From positions 248,001-312,000 of the forward strand of contig NZ_JAFLQZ010000001.1 in assembly GCF_017313265.1 (NCBI RefSeq): a stretch of DNA of 64,000 nucleotides, written 5' to 3'. Origin of the DNA: Hymenobacter telluris. Lineage in GTDB: Bacteria; Bacteroidota; Bacteroidia; Cytophagales; Hymenobacteraceae. Below are positions 41,065 to 49,875 of the stretch, in pieces; within the stretch, counting starts at the first letter, position 1; each line of letters starts with the position of its first letter. A model generated the notes under the pieces. It made no database searches. It was not told the DNA's origin and worked only from the letters and a program-made list of their open reading frames with translations. Position numbers and translations under genes: made by a program.

Positions 41065-42387
41065 TTATCCTGCCGCGGCTTGAAAGGCTGCCCGTAAGGT
41101 GCTGATGGCCCGTTCGCGCGCAAACTTGTGGTCTACGATGGGCGCTGGGTAGGTGCTCGTACCGTACTCAGGTACCCATTTCTTCACGTAAGCTAAGTCG
41201 GGGTCGTACTGCTTGAGCTGGCTTTCGGGGCTATACACCCGGAACCACGGGGCGGCCACTACCCCGGTACCCGCCATCCACTGCCAGTTGCCCACGTTCT
41301 GGCTCATATCGTAGTCGAGGAGCTTGTCGGAAAAATACCGGTCGCCCCAGCGCCAGTCAATCAGCAAGTGCTTTACCAGAAAACCCGCCGTGGCAATGCG
41401 GGCGCGGTTGGGCATGTAGCCGGTTTTGTTTAGCTCCCGCATGCCCGCATCTACCAGCGGATAGCCCGTACGGCCTTCGCACCAGGCTCGGAACTCGTCT
41501 TCGTTGTTGCGGTACGGCACGTGGCGCAGGCGGGGCGCGTAGCTTTCGGTGGCGGTGTTGGGGTAATGCCAGAGCAACATCATGAAGTAGTCGCGCCAGA
41601 TCAGCTCGGCCAGCAGCTTGGGGTTCAGCGTTTTGGCCTGTAGCATCAGTTCCCGCACGCTCAGCGTCCCGAACCGCAGGTGCACCGAACGGCGCGTGCT
41701 GCTATCTACCCGGCCGGGCTTGTCGCGCGTGAGGTGGTAGTTGCGCACCAGTTCTTCGGCGGGCAGTTCGGCAGCAGGCACAAATTGGTGGCACTCCTGA
41801 AACCCCATGTCGGCCAGCGTGGGCCGGCGCGGGGCATTGGGCAGCTTGGCCAGCGTTTCGGGCCTGAACAGTGCGGCGGAAGGGTAGGGTTGAAGCTGCT
41901 CGTCGCGCACAGCTTCCAGCCAGGCTTTGCGGTAGGCCCCAAACACCTTGGCCGGCTTGCCCGATTTTCCAAGCAACTCGTTTTTGGCGAAAATCACCTG
42001 GTCTTTCAGCGCGTGAAACTCGGCGCCGTGCTGCTGGCACAAGTTGGCTACGGCCGTGTCGCGCTCCGTGGCGTAGGGCTCGTAGTCTTCGTTGGTGTAT
42101 ACTGCGGCTACTTCATAAGTGGTTAGCAGCTGCTGGAACACCTCCAGCGGCCGCCCGTAGAACGCCAGCAGCTGGCCCCCCGACTGGGCCGTTTTACGCC
42201 CTACTCGCTCCACCTCTTCGTAAATAAAGGTCACCCGCGCATCTTGGCGGCTGGGCAATAAATCCAGAATTTCCCGGTCGTAGATAAAAAGCGGCACCAC
42301 CGGAAAGCCACTTTGCAAAGCAGCCGTCAGGCCGGCATTGTCGTGGATGCGTAGGTCGCGCCGGTGCCAGAAGAGCGTAATTTTCAT
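41065..42387 (-). CDS. Deoxyribodipyrimidine photolyase / cryptochrome
   Basis: 440 residues from the ATG at 42387. The N-terminal antenna domain (MKITLFWHRRDLRIHDNAGL) has a Rossmann fold, and the FAD-binding helical domain covers about 200-430. Conserved blocks: LRFGTLSVREL, ELIWRDYFMMLLWHYPN, PLVDAGMRELNKTGYMPNRAR, LIDWRWGDRYFSDKLLDYDMSQNVGNWQW (written as family motif, about 325-353) and RVYSPESQLKQYDP. These are the FAD and DNA contacts of class I photolyases. It probably repairs cyclobutane pyrimidine dimers with blue light, but a cryptochrome role is not excluded. It follows the SDR gene on the same strand with a 125 bp repeat-filled gap. Confidence 0.9.
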   Translation of the reverse strand: MKITLFWHRRDLRIHDNAGLTAALQSGFPVVPLFIYDREILDLLPSRQDARVTFIYEEVERVGRKTAQSGGQLLAFYGRPLEVFQQLLTTYEVAAVYTNEDYEPYATERDTAVANLCQQHGAEFHALKDQVIFAKNELLGKSGKPAKVFGAYRKAWLEAVRDEQLQPYPSAALFRPETLAKLPNAPRRPTLADMGFQECHQFVPAAELPAEELVRNYHLTRDKPGRVDSSTRRSVHLRFGTLSVRELMLQAKTLNPKLLAELIWRDYFMMLLWHYPNTATESYAPRLRHVPYRNNEDEFRAWCEGRTGYPLVDAGMRELNKTGYMPNRARIATAGFLVKHLLIDWRWGDRYFSDKLLDYDMSQNVGNWQWMAGTGVVAAPWFRVYSPESQLKQYDPDLAYVKKWVPEYGTSTYPAPIVDHKFARERAISTLRAAFQAAAG

Positions 42388-42388
42388 G

Positions 42389-42510
42389 TAGTGCTTAGTT
42401 GTTGGTGCTTGGTGCATAGTTGCTTATGCACTAATGTGCAGAATTGCTGCGTAGGTTGAAACAACCCAGCTACCAACTACTAAGCACCAGGCACCAACAA
42501 CTAGGCACTA
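42389..42510. repeat. Inverted repeat built from TAGTGCTTAGTTG words
   Basis: Left arm 42389-42422 and right arm 42474-42510 pair over about 34 bp with a few mismatches and a 3 bp gap. It starts 1 bp upstream of the photolyase ATG and ends 2 bp before the SDR stop, so it is the entire junction. Same family as 9802-9829 and 58002-58119. Confidence 0.88.
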
Positions 42511-42512
42511 AA

Positions 42513-43226
42513 TTACTTCAACCGGCCCATACCGCCATCTACCGGCATCACCTGGCCGGTGATAAACGAGCTATGGTCGGAGAGCAGGAAAGAGGTCATA
42601 TAGGCGAGGTCCTGGGGCTGACCGATGCGCTGCAACGGGTGGCGTTTGGCCCCGGCTTCCGCTTTTTCGGGCGTGTTGAGCAGGGCGGCGGCCAGCGGCG
42701 TATCGGTCAGGGACGGAGCCACGGCATTCACGCGGATGTTGCTGGCGGCGTACTCGGCGGCCAGGGCGCGGGTGAGGCCTTCTAGGGCCGCTTTGGCAGT
42801 GGCAATGCTGGCGTGGAAGCTCATGCCCGTGTCGGCGGCTACCGTGCTGAACAGCACTACGGAGGCCCCATTGGCTTTTTTCAGGCGCTTCATGGTGGCT
42901 TGCAGCACCTGCACGGCACCCAACACGTTCAGCTCGAAATCAGCCCGAAAATCATCCACCGGAATCCGCTCGAAGGGCCGCAGCTTGATGCTGCCAGGGC
43001 AGTATACCACGCCGTGCAATTCGTCGGGCAACCCGTCCAGGGCGGCGCCAATCGGTTGGGTGGCGTCCAGCTCCACGAAGGTGGTGCCCAGCTCAGCCAA
43101 CTCTGGCGAAAGGTAGCGCGAAGCCGTGTAGAGGTTGCAGTTAAGCTTTTGCAGCAGCTGAGTTGTAGCCAGCCCGATACCCGAGGAGGCCCCGACGAGC
43201 AGGATGTTTTTGTTGGCGAATTCCAT
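42513..43226 (-). CDS. SDR family oxidoreductase without the catalytic Tyr
   Basis: 237 residues, Rossmann fold. The cofactor loop is VGASSGIGLA (11-20) and the NNAG block reads YCPGSIKL. Where classical SDR enzymes have YxxxK this protein has IATAK (Ile141, Lys145) in the run SFHASIATAKAALEG, so the catalytic Tyr is absent while Ser127 and Lys145 remain. Members of the dienoyl-CoA/enoyl-CoA reductase group also lack this Tyr, so the protein may reduce a carbon-carbon double bond or not be an enzyme. The C-terminus has VMPVDGGMG, as in fabG-like SDRs. Upstream of photolyase on the same strand; a joint role is not known. Confidence 0.83.
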   Translation of the reverse strand: MEFANKNILLVGASSGIGLATTQLLQKLNCNLYTASRYLSPELAELGTTFVELDATQPIGAALDGLPDELHGVVYCPGSIKLRPFERIPVDDFRADFELNVLGAVQVLQATMKRLKKANGASVVLFSTVAADTGMSFHASIATAKAALEGLTRALAAEYAASNIRVNAVAPSLTDTPLAAALLNTPEKAEAGAKRHPLQRIGQPQDLAYMTSFLLSDHSSFITGQVMPVDGGMGRLK

Positions 43227-43408
43227 GTGGAAAGTTGGGAGGAAAAGACGCCCTTACAACTCAACGGTGCGGGTAAGGTTTGCGCGTGGCAGCGGGTAGG
43301 TACCGTAAAATTCAGTGGTTAGAAATCGTAGATTCCTGATTTTCGGAAAATGGTACTACCTGTGCCTGCCATATTTTGGGCGCGACTAGTGAAGGATTGA
43401 AAGCCCAA

Positions 43409-43440
43409 ATAAAGAATAGCGAATTTTCGCTATTCTTTAT
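43409..43440. promoter_or_regulatory. Perfect 32 bp dyad upstream of pyruvate carboxylase
   Basis: ATAAAGAATAGCGAA and its exact reverse complement, with only TT between, form a 32 bp symmetric site at 43409-43440, 59 bp before the pyc ATG and 182 bp before the divergent SDR gene start. It could be the operator of a dimeric regulator or a hairpin in the pyc leader RNA. It is not followed by a T-run, so termination is unlikely. Confidence 0.6.
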
Positions 43441-43499
43441 CAACTTCTTTACTAGCTTGCTACGCGCATTTCTTTTCCATTCACATACTGCTTTCCAAA

Positions 43500-46400
43500 A
43501 TGAACATCCGCAAGCTGCTTGTTGCCAACCGAGGTGAAATTGCCATTCGTGTCATGCGTGCCGCCACCGAGCTAGGCATTACAACAGTAGCGGTGTACAC
43601 CTACGAAGACCGATACTCGCTGCACCGCTACAAAGCCGACGAAGCCTACCAAATCGGGCGCGACGACGAGCCGCTGAAGCCGTACTTGGACATTGAAGGC
43701 CTGATTCGGGTGGCCAAGGAAAACGGCGTAGATGCCATTCACCCCGGCTACGGCTTCCTGAGCGAAAACGCCACCCTGGCCCGCCGTTGTGCCGAGTCCA
43801 ACATAATCTTCGTCGGCCCCCGCCCCGAGGTAATGGACGCCCTGGGCGACAAAGTGGCCGCCAAAAAAGTGGCCGTGGAGTGTCAGGTGCCCATTATCGA
43901 AAGCAGTGTGCAGGACCTCAATGACCTGCCCATTGCGCTGGAGGAAGCGCACCGCATCGGGTATCCCGTGATGCTGAAAGCCGCTTCGGGCGGGGGCGGC
44001 CGCGGCATGCGCGTCATCCGCGACGACGAGCAACTGGAGCGGGGCTTTTTCGAGGCCCGCAACGAGGCGCTCAAGGCCTTTGGCGACGATACCGTGTTTC
44101 TGGAGAAGTACGTGGAGCGCCCCAAGCACATTGAGGTGCAGCTGGTAGCCGACAACCACGGCGGGCTGGTGCACCTCTACGAGCGGGACTGTTCGGTGCA
44201 GCGGCGCTACCAGAAAGTGGTGGAAGTAGCTCCCTCGCTGAACCTGCCCGACCACATGCGCCACCTCTTATACGAGTACGCGCTGCGCCTGGGCCGAGCC
44301 GTGAAATACAACAACGTGGGCACCGTGGAATTCCTGGTGAATCCCGAGCAGGACCGGATTTACTTCATTGAGGTGAACCCGCGCATTCAGGTGGAGCACA
44401 CCGTTACGGAGATGATAACCGGCGTGGACCTCATCAAAACCCAGCTCCACATTGCCGACGGCAAGCGCCTCACCGACCCGGAAATTGGGCTGGGCCCCGA
44501 CGTGAAGCCCCTCAAAAACGGCTACGCCATCCAGTGCCGCATCACCACCGAAGACCCAACGAGCGACTTCAAGCCCGACTACGGCACCATCACGGCCTAC
44601 CGGGCGGCCGGCGGCTTCGGTATCCGCCTCGACCAGGGCTCGGTGTACACCGGCGTGAAAGTGTCGCCGTTCTTTGACTCCTTGCTGGTGAAGGTGTCCA
44701 CCCACGCGCCTACGTTGTTGGAAGCGGCCACCAAAATGGCCCGCACCCTCGACGAGTTTCGGGTGCGCGGGGTGCAAACCAACATCCAGTTCCTGCAAAA
44801 CATCATTGCGCACCCGGTTTTCAAAAGCGGGGAGGCCAACGTGGACTTCATCAAAGACCACGCGGAGCTGTTCAAATTCAAAACCCGCCAAGACCGCGCC
44901 ACCAAGGTGCTCAACTTCCTGGGGGAGGTGATTGTGAACGGCAACCCCGATGTGAAAGGCCTAGTGGACAAGAACCGGGAGCTGCGCAAGCCCGACCTGC
45001 CCTACTACAACCCCGACGCGCCCCTGCAACCCGGCACCAAAGACAAGCTCACCGAGCTGGGCCCCGAGGGATTTGCCAAGTGGCTGCGCGATGACAAGCA
45101 GATTCATTACACCGACACCACCCTGCGCGACTCGCACCAAAGCCTGCTGGCTACCCGCATGCGGACTTCGGATATGATGAAGGTGGCGGCCCGCTACGCC
45201 CACCAGCACCCCCAAACCTTCTCGCTGGAGTGCTGGGGCGGCGCAACGTTCGACGTGGCCTTGCGCTTTCTGCACGAAGACCCCTGGGCCCGGCTGGCCA
45301 AGCTGCGCGCCGCCATTCCAAATATCCTGCTGCAAATGCTGATTCGGGGGGCCAATGGGGTGGGGTACAAGGCGTACCCCGACAACCTGACCGAGCGGTT
45401 TGTGCAGCAGGCCGCCGAAACCGGCATCGACGTGTTCCGCATTTTCGATTCGTTGAACTGGATGCCGGGCATGGAATCGTGCATCAACTTTGTGCGCAAC
45501 AAAACCGACCGGCTCGCCGAAGCCAGCATCTGCTACACCGGCGACATTCTGGACCCCAAGCGCAACCAGAAATACAACCTGGAGTATTACCTGCGCCTGG
45601 CCAAGCAGATTGAAGACGCCGGTGCCCACATCCTGTGCATCAAGGACATGGCCGGGCTGCTGAAGCCTTATGCCGCCACCGAGCTGATTACCGCTCTGCG
45701 CGACACCATCAGTCTGCCCATTCATCTGCACACCCACGACACGAGCAGCTTGCAGGCCGCTACCTATTTGAAAGCGGTGGAAGCTGGCGTCGACGTAATT
45801 GACGTGGCGTTGGGTAGCTTGTCGGGGCTTACCTCGCAGCCCAACTTCAACTCCGTGGTGGAAATGCTGCGCGGCCAGCCCCGGCACCGCGAGTTCGACC
45901 AAGCCTCGCTTAACGAGTTCAGCAACTATTGGGAAACGGTGCGGGAGTACTACTACCCGTTTGAGTCGGGTTTGAAAGCGGGCAACTCCGAGGTATTCCA
46001 GCACGAAATTCCGGGCGGGCAGTACAGTAACCTGCGGCCCCAGGCGGCTTCTTTGGGCTTGCTCGATAAGTTCGAAACCATCAAGCACACCTTCGCCGAT
46101 GTGAATCTGCTGTTCGGCGACATTCCCAAAGTAACGCCGTCCTCGAAAGTGGTGGGGGATATGGCCTTGTTCCTGGTTTCCAACAACCTCACCACGCAGG
46201 ACGTGCTGGACAAAGGCGCCAGCCTGAACTTCCCCGAATCGGTGCGGGACCTGTTCCGCGGCGACATTGGGCAGCCCGAAGGTGGCTGGCCTGCCGAGGT
46301 ACAGAAGCTGATTCTCAAAGACGAGCAGCCCTTCACCGACCGGCCCAACGAGCACCTGGCCCCCATCGACTTCGATGCAGAGTGGCGCAAATTCGAGGAG

Positions 46401-46949
46401 AAATTTGGCCCCAGCGCCAAGTTCACCGATTTGCTGTCGTGGCTGCTCTACCCCAAGGTGTTCGAGCAGTATTGGGCGCATCTGGTGCAGTACGGTGAGG
46501 CCGGCATTGTGCCCACCCCCGTGTTCTACTACGGCCTGCAACCCGGCGACGAAACCATCATTGATATTGCCCGGGGCAAAAGCATCATTGTAAGCTTGCA
46601 GTCCATTGGCACCGTGAATGAGGACGGCAACCGCACCATCTTCTTCAACCTCAACGGCCAGACCCGCAAAGTGGAAGTGCGCGACCAAAGCGTGGAAGTG
46701 AAGCGCGTGCAGAACCAGAAAGCCGATAAAGTAAACCCCAAGCAAGTAGGTGCGCCGCTGCAAGGCTTGCTCTCGAAAGTGCTGGTAAAGGACGGCGAAG
46801 CCGTGAAACGCAACGCGCCGCTTTTCATCATCGAAGCCATGAAGATGGAAACCACCATCACCGCCCCCGACGATACCACCGTGCAAAGCCTGCACCTACC
46901 CGAAGGCACCCTCGTCAACGCCGACGATTTGGTGCTCACGCTGGGGTAG
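43500..46949 (+). CDS. pyc: Pyruvate carboxylase
   Basis: 1149 residues, a full-length single-chain enzyme that makes oxaloacetate from pyruvate, bicarbonate and ATP. Biotin carboxylase domain about 1-455: KLLVANRGEIAIRVMRA, ATP-grasp loop KAASGGGGRGMRVI, FIEVNPRIQVEHTVTE. Carboxyltransferase domain about 535-810: YTDTTLRDSHQSLLATRMRT, LECWGGATFDVALRFL, CIKDMAGLLKP with the carboxylated Lys. A linker/allosteric region follows. The biotin carrier domain lies at about 1080-1149, with FIIEAMKMETTI and biotinyl Lys1115. All key residues are present. It stands alone between a symmetric dyad and a hypothetical gene. Confidence 0.97.
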   Translation: MNIRKLLVANRGEIAIRVMRAATELGITTVAVYTYEDRYSLHRYKADEAYQIGRDDEPLKPYLDIEGLIRVAKENGVDAIHPGYGFLSENATLARRCAESNIIFVGPRPEVMDALGDKVAAKKVAVECQVPIIESSVQDLNDLPIALEEAHRIGYPVMLKAASGGGGRGMRVIRDDEQLERGFFEARNEALKAFGDDTVFLEKYVERPKHIEVQLVADNHGGLVHLYERDCSVQRRYQKVVEVAPSLNLPDHMRHLLYEYALRLGRAVKYNNVGTVEFLVNPEQDRIYFIEVNPRIQVEHTVTEMITGVDLIKTQLHIADGKRLTDPEIGLGPDVKPLKNGYAIQCRITTEDPTSDFKPDYGTITAYRAAGGFGIRLDQGSVYTGVKVSPFFDSLLVKVSTHAPTLLEAATKMARTLDEFRVRGVQTNIQFLQNIIAHPVFKSGEANVDFIKDHAELFKFKTRQDRATKVLNFLGEVIVNGNPDVKGLVDKNRELRKPDLPYYNPDAPLQPGTKDKLTELGPEGFAKWLRDDKQIHYTDTTLRDSHQSLLATRMRTSDMMKVAARYAHQHPQTFSLECWGGATFDVALRFLHEDPWARLAKLRAAIPNILLQMLIRGANGVGYKAYPDNLTERFVQQAAETGIDVFRIFDSLNWMPGMESCINFVRNKTDRLAEASICYTGDILDPKRNQKYNLEYYLRLAKQIEDAGAHILCIKDMAGLLKPYAATELITALRDTISLPIHLHTHDTSSLQAATYLKAVEAGVDVIDVALGSLSGLTSQPNFNSVVEMLRGQPRHREFDQASLNEFSNYWETVREYYYPFESGLKAGNSEVFQHEIPGGQYSNLRPQAASLGLLDKFETIKHTFADVNLLFGDIPKVTPSSKVVGDMALFLVSNNLTTQDVLDKGASLNFPESVRDLFRGDIGQPEGGWPAEVQKLILKDEQPFTDRPNEHLAPIDFDAEWRKFEEKFGPSAKFTDLLSWLLYPKVFEQYWAHLVQYGEAGIVPTPVFYYGLQPGDETIIDIARGKSIIVSLQSIGTVNEDGNRTIFFNLNGQTRKVEVRDQSVEVKRVQNQKADKVNPKQVGAPLQGLLSKVLVKDGEAVKRNAPLFIIEAMKMETTITAPDDTTVQSLHLPEGTLVNADDLVLTLG

Positions 46950-47057
46950 AAACTGGTAACGAAGAGTTTTACTGCCTATTTTGTATGCATAGCTTGGTGG
47001 GTACCCTCTTTTGAATGGCGCCTGACCAACTATCTGCCTAATAAACTCAACAACATC

Positions 47058-47789
47058 ATGACTTTACGCGCACTTGCTGTTGCTATTTTGGTTCTGTCGG
47101 TGCGAAATGCAAATGGGCAGCAACCCGCTATTTCTCAGACGGGTATGGCAGCTCAATCTAATCTTGATGCGTTGGTAGCAGGCTCGCCTACTGTAGTTCC
47201 GCGGGGTGGATCTGAAGGGGTAATAGGCTCACCATACGTTGATAACCGTTGGCTGCCTGCTTATATCACGCTGTCCAACAAGGTGCCTTTAGCGCCGATA
47301 CCACTTAAATACGACGTATTGAACCGGCGTCTGCTGATGCGCCCGATTACCCGGCCGAATGATTCGCTGCAATTAGACGATCAACGCGTCGTTCGGTTTG
47401 AACTGGAAGAGCCTAACACTGGCTTGCAGGGTAAAAAGAGACGCGTTTTTCGTCGTTTCGAGGAGGCCCCCGAACCCAGGCAGCGGGTCAGCTACGTCGA
47501 GGTATTGCACGAAGGCCGTTACTCATTGCTGAAGCACTACAATAAGGTACTGCGCAAAGCCAACCCGGGGCCTTACAATGTCGAAGTACGCTACGATGAA
47601 CTGGAAGATAAAAATACGTACTACCTACGCTCACCTGATGCCACTGTAATGCCTATTAAGCTGAATAATAAGGCTCTACAGGCGGCAGCACCCGGATTAG
47701 CTAAAGCACTAAAAGAGTCGGCAGCAGCTAAAACAGCTAAAACCGACGCGGAGTGGGTGGCCGTGCTTGAAGCTATTGATTCTAAATAG
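47058..47789 (+). CDS. Secreted protein of unknown function
   Basis: 243 residues, signal peptide about 1-20 (LRALAVAILVLSVRNANGQ). The core (about 45-180) reads GVIGSPYVDNRWLPAYITLS, then KYDVLNRRLLMRP, an arrangement I recall from paralogous secreted proteins of Hymenobacter-like genomes. A basic middle (GKKRRVFRRFEEAPEPRQR) and an Ala/Lys-rich C-terminus follow. No enzyme motif is visible. It lies 108 bp after pyc and before a strong terminator. Function unknown. Confidence 0.7.
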   Translation: MTLRALAVAILVLSVRNANGQQPAISQTGMAAQSNLDALVAGSPTVVPRGGSEGVIGSPYVDNRWLPAYITLSNKVPLAPIPLKYDVLNRRLLMRPITRPNDSLQLDDQRVVRFELEEPNTGLQGKKRRVFRRFEEAPEPRQRVSYVEVLHEGRYSLLKHYNKVLRKANPGPYNVEVRYDELEDKNTYYLRSPDATVMPIKLNNKALQAAAPGLAKALKESAAAKTAKTDAEWVAVLEAIDSK

Positions 47790-47813
47790 AACCAGCCAGC
47801 AGCTGGAACAAGC

Positions 47814-47873
47814 AAATAGCCCCACCTGAGGTGTGTCAGATGCAACAAGCAGACACTTCAGGTGGGGCTATTT
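47814..47873. terminator. Bidirectional intrinsic terminator
   Basis: AAATAGCCCCACCTGA (47814-47829) pairs exactly with 47858-47873; with a G-U pair and GTGT/ACAC the stem extends to 21 bp. It lies between the convergent hypothetical and META-domain genes. Confidence 0.9.
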
Positions 47874-47928
47874 ATTTTAGCTTGGCAACTAGCTGGCAAT
47901 AAGTTAGCCGACTCGTTACGCTGGGGTT

Positions 47929-48393
47929 TCACCGCAAGTACACGGCATGAAATACAGCTGAAGGCTGCGCCATAGCGTCACCGAATAACCGCAGCGTGTC
48001 GCCACTGATTTGGTAGGTGCGCGCAGATTGGAGCGCACTCATAAAGCCAGATTCAGTTTGCAGGTCGGGGCAGGCCATTTTGGTGGACATCAGTGGCCCA
48101 AATTTCAGCTGCCCCTCTGCGGGTTGCTCGAACGTGCCGCGAAACCGGTTGCAGCCGCCGTTGCCTTCAGCTTGTTGCTCGCCGGTGCGCAACAGCAGAT
48201 ATGCTTCTCCACTACCAGGCACTGCCACAGGCTGGCTGTTCAGAGTCCGTAGTACCCAGCGGGTATTGCGTAGTGGGGCGGTTGGCGTGGTTGGTGCTTG
48301 AGCGGCTGTTTCTGTGGTAGCCGGAGCGGTAGTCTGGCAGGCCGCTAACAGCAGCGGCAGCAAACTAAGGGCGTTGCGGAAAGACAAAAGCAT
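47929..48393 (-). CDS. META domain lipoprotein
   Basis: 154 residues. Lipoprotein signal with Cys19 (LLPLLLAACQTT). After a Thr/Ala/Pro-rich linker comes a META (HslJ-like) domain: NTRWVLRTLNSQPV, NGGCNRFRGTFE, the FGPLMSTKMACPDLQTE block and a final beta-strand set. META domains occur in heat-shock and stress-linked outer-membrane lipoproteins; the biochemical role is unknown. The two Cys in GGCNRF and MACPDL are conserved in the family. Confidence 0.86.
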   Translation of the reverse strand: MLLSFRNALSLLPLLLAACQTTAPATTETAAQAPTTPTAPLRNTRWVLRTLNSQPVAVPGSGEAYLLLRTGEQQAEGNGGCNRFRGTFEQPAEGQLKFGPLMSTKMACPDLQTESGFMSALQSARTYQISGDTLRLFGDAMAQPSAVFHAVYLR

Positions 48394-48480
48394 AATGGAA
48401 ATGGAAAAATTTCAAGGAAAAATGCGAAGAGGCAACTGTCGAGATGTACTGAACGGGCTGTAAAAGGTTTATTTTGTGTT

Positions 48481-49839
48481 ATGCGTACTGTATTCCTCTC
48501 CTTCTCACTGGTTTTTTTAGTTGCATCTCAGCTTCAAGCTCAACGCAAACCTTCTACCACCGCCCCCGATCCTGGCGTTTCGGCCGTGACGGTGGGGCGG
48601 GTAGTGCGGGCGCTGGCTGCCGACGACATGCAGGGCCGAGCAACTGGTAAACCCAGCGGCGACCGAGCCGCTCAGTTTCTGGCTGCCGAGTTCAAGCGCA
48701 TCGGCTTAAAAACCATGCCAGGCCTAACCAGCTACGAGCAGACGTTCCCGGCCTACGAGTCGAGCGTCACTTCGTTTTCGGTAACACTTAACAATACGCC
48801 GGTAGCCAAAGACAAAGCGCTACTGCTTTCCACCCAGCCAAGCCTGAATTGGACCAGTGCCAATGTGCCCGCAACGCGTGTAGTAGTAATAGGAGCGCAA
48901 GACAACCCGCAGCAGTACCTGCGCGACATTGTTAGACCACGCGAGAACCTACTGGTGCTGCTTGATACCGCGCATACCGTCATATTCAAGCGTCTGGCCG
49001 ACCGCCTTAGCCACAGTAGCTTGCGCACGGAAGAGCCCAGCAGTAGTTCCTTCTCTAGTGTGGTAGTGCTGACTGCGGGCTCGGTTACCAGCAAAGTGCC
49101 TTTCAAAGTGGCCGCTACTAATACGGCCCGCACCCTCACGCTACGCAACGTAGTAGGAGTATTGCCCGGCAAAGATGCAGCCCGCAAAGCCGAGCAGGTT
49201 GTCTTTTCCGCGCACTATGACCACCTTGGCGCGCTGCCCCCCATTGCCGGCGACTCTATTGCCAATGGCGCCGACGATGACGCCAGCGGCACTACTGCCG
49301 TGGTGGCGCTAGCTGAGTATTTCAAAAAGAAAAACGACAACGCCCGCACATTGGTGTTTGTAGCTTTCACCGCCGAAGAAATAGGCGGTTTCGGCTCACA
49401 GTATTTTTCCAAACAGCTCGATCCAGCCAAGATTGTGGCCATGTTCAACATCGAAATGATTGGCAAGCTTGCTCAGTTCGGACCGAACACGGCATTTATT
49501 ACGGGCTTCGAGCGGTCGGATTTTGGCCCGCTGCTTCAGGCGAATCTCAAAGACACGCCATTTCGCTTCGAGCCGGATCCGTACCCCGCCCAAAACCTGT
49601 TCTACCGCTCCGACAACGCCACCCTGGCCCGTTTGGGAGTGCCCGCGCATAGCATCAGCACCGACCAGATTCCGACCGACAAGCTCTATCATTCCGTCGA
49701 TGACGAGGTGGAAAGCCTGAATCTACCCAACATGACGGCCGTAATAACGGCCATTGCCCGCAGTGCTAGCGGCATCATATCGGGCCAGCAAACACCTACT
49801 CGTATTGCGCCCGAAACACCTGCTAAGCAGAAGCCTTAA
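48481..49839 (+). CDS. Secreted M28 family zinc peptidase
   Basis: 452 residues, signal peptide ending LQAQRK. A PA-like inserted region (about 90-225) is followed by the M28 catalytic domain: first ligand in SAHYDHLGA (about 242-250), bridging Asp in NGADDDASGT (about 261), the Glu pair in VAFTAEEIGGFG (about 297), IEMIG for the next acidic ligand (about 325) and the last His in DKLYHSVDDE (about 402). The second zinc carries Glu in NIEMIG where many relatives have Asp, an accepted variant. It should remove N-terminal residues from peptides outside the cytoplasm. Divergent to the META lipoprotein. Confidence 0.92.
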   Translation: MRTVFLSFSLVFLVASQLQAQRKPSTTAPDPGVSAVTVGRVVRALAADDMQGRATGKPSGDRAAQFLAAEFKRIGLKTMPGLTSYEQTFPAYESSVTSFSVTLNNTPVAKDKALLLSTQPSLNWTSANVPATRVVVIGAQDNPQQYLRDIVRPRENLLVLLDTAHTVIFKRLADRLSHSSLRTEEPSSSSFSSVVVLTAGSVTSKVPFKVAATNTARTLTLRNVVGVLPGKDAARKAEQVVFSAHYDHLGALPPIAGDSIANGADDDASGTTAVVALAEYFKKKNDNARTLVFVAFTAEEIGGFGSQYFSKQLDPAKIVAMFNIEMIGKLAQFGPNTAFITGFERSDFGPLLQANLKDTPFRFEPDPYPAQNLFYRSDNATLARLGVPAHSISTDQIPTDKLYHSVDDEVESLNLPNMTAVITAIARSASGIISGQQTPTRIAPETPAKQKP

Positions 49840-49875
49840 GCTTTTAGGACTGCAAGCAAGCAGTGCTATGGTAAA

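Noticed and set aside
44961..46895. 644-codon frame antisense to pyruvate carboxylase
   Set aside because: Shadow of a GC-rich gene; the plus-strand translation matches pyruvate carboxylase throughout.
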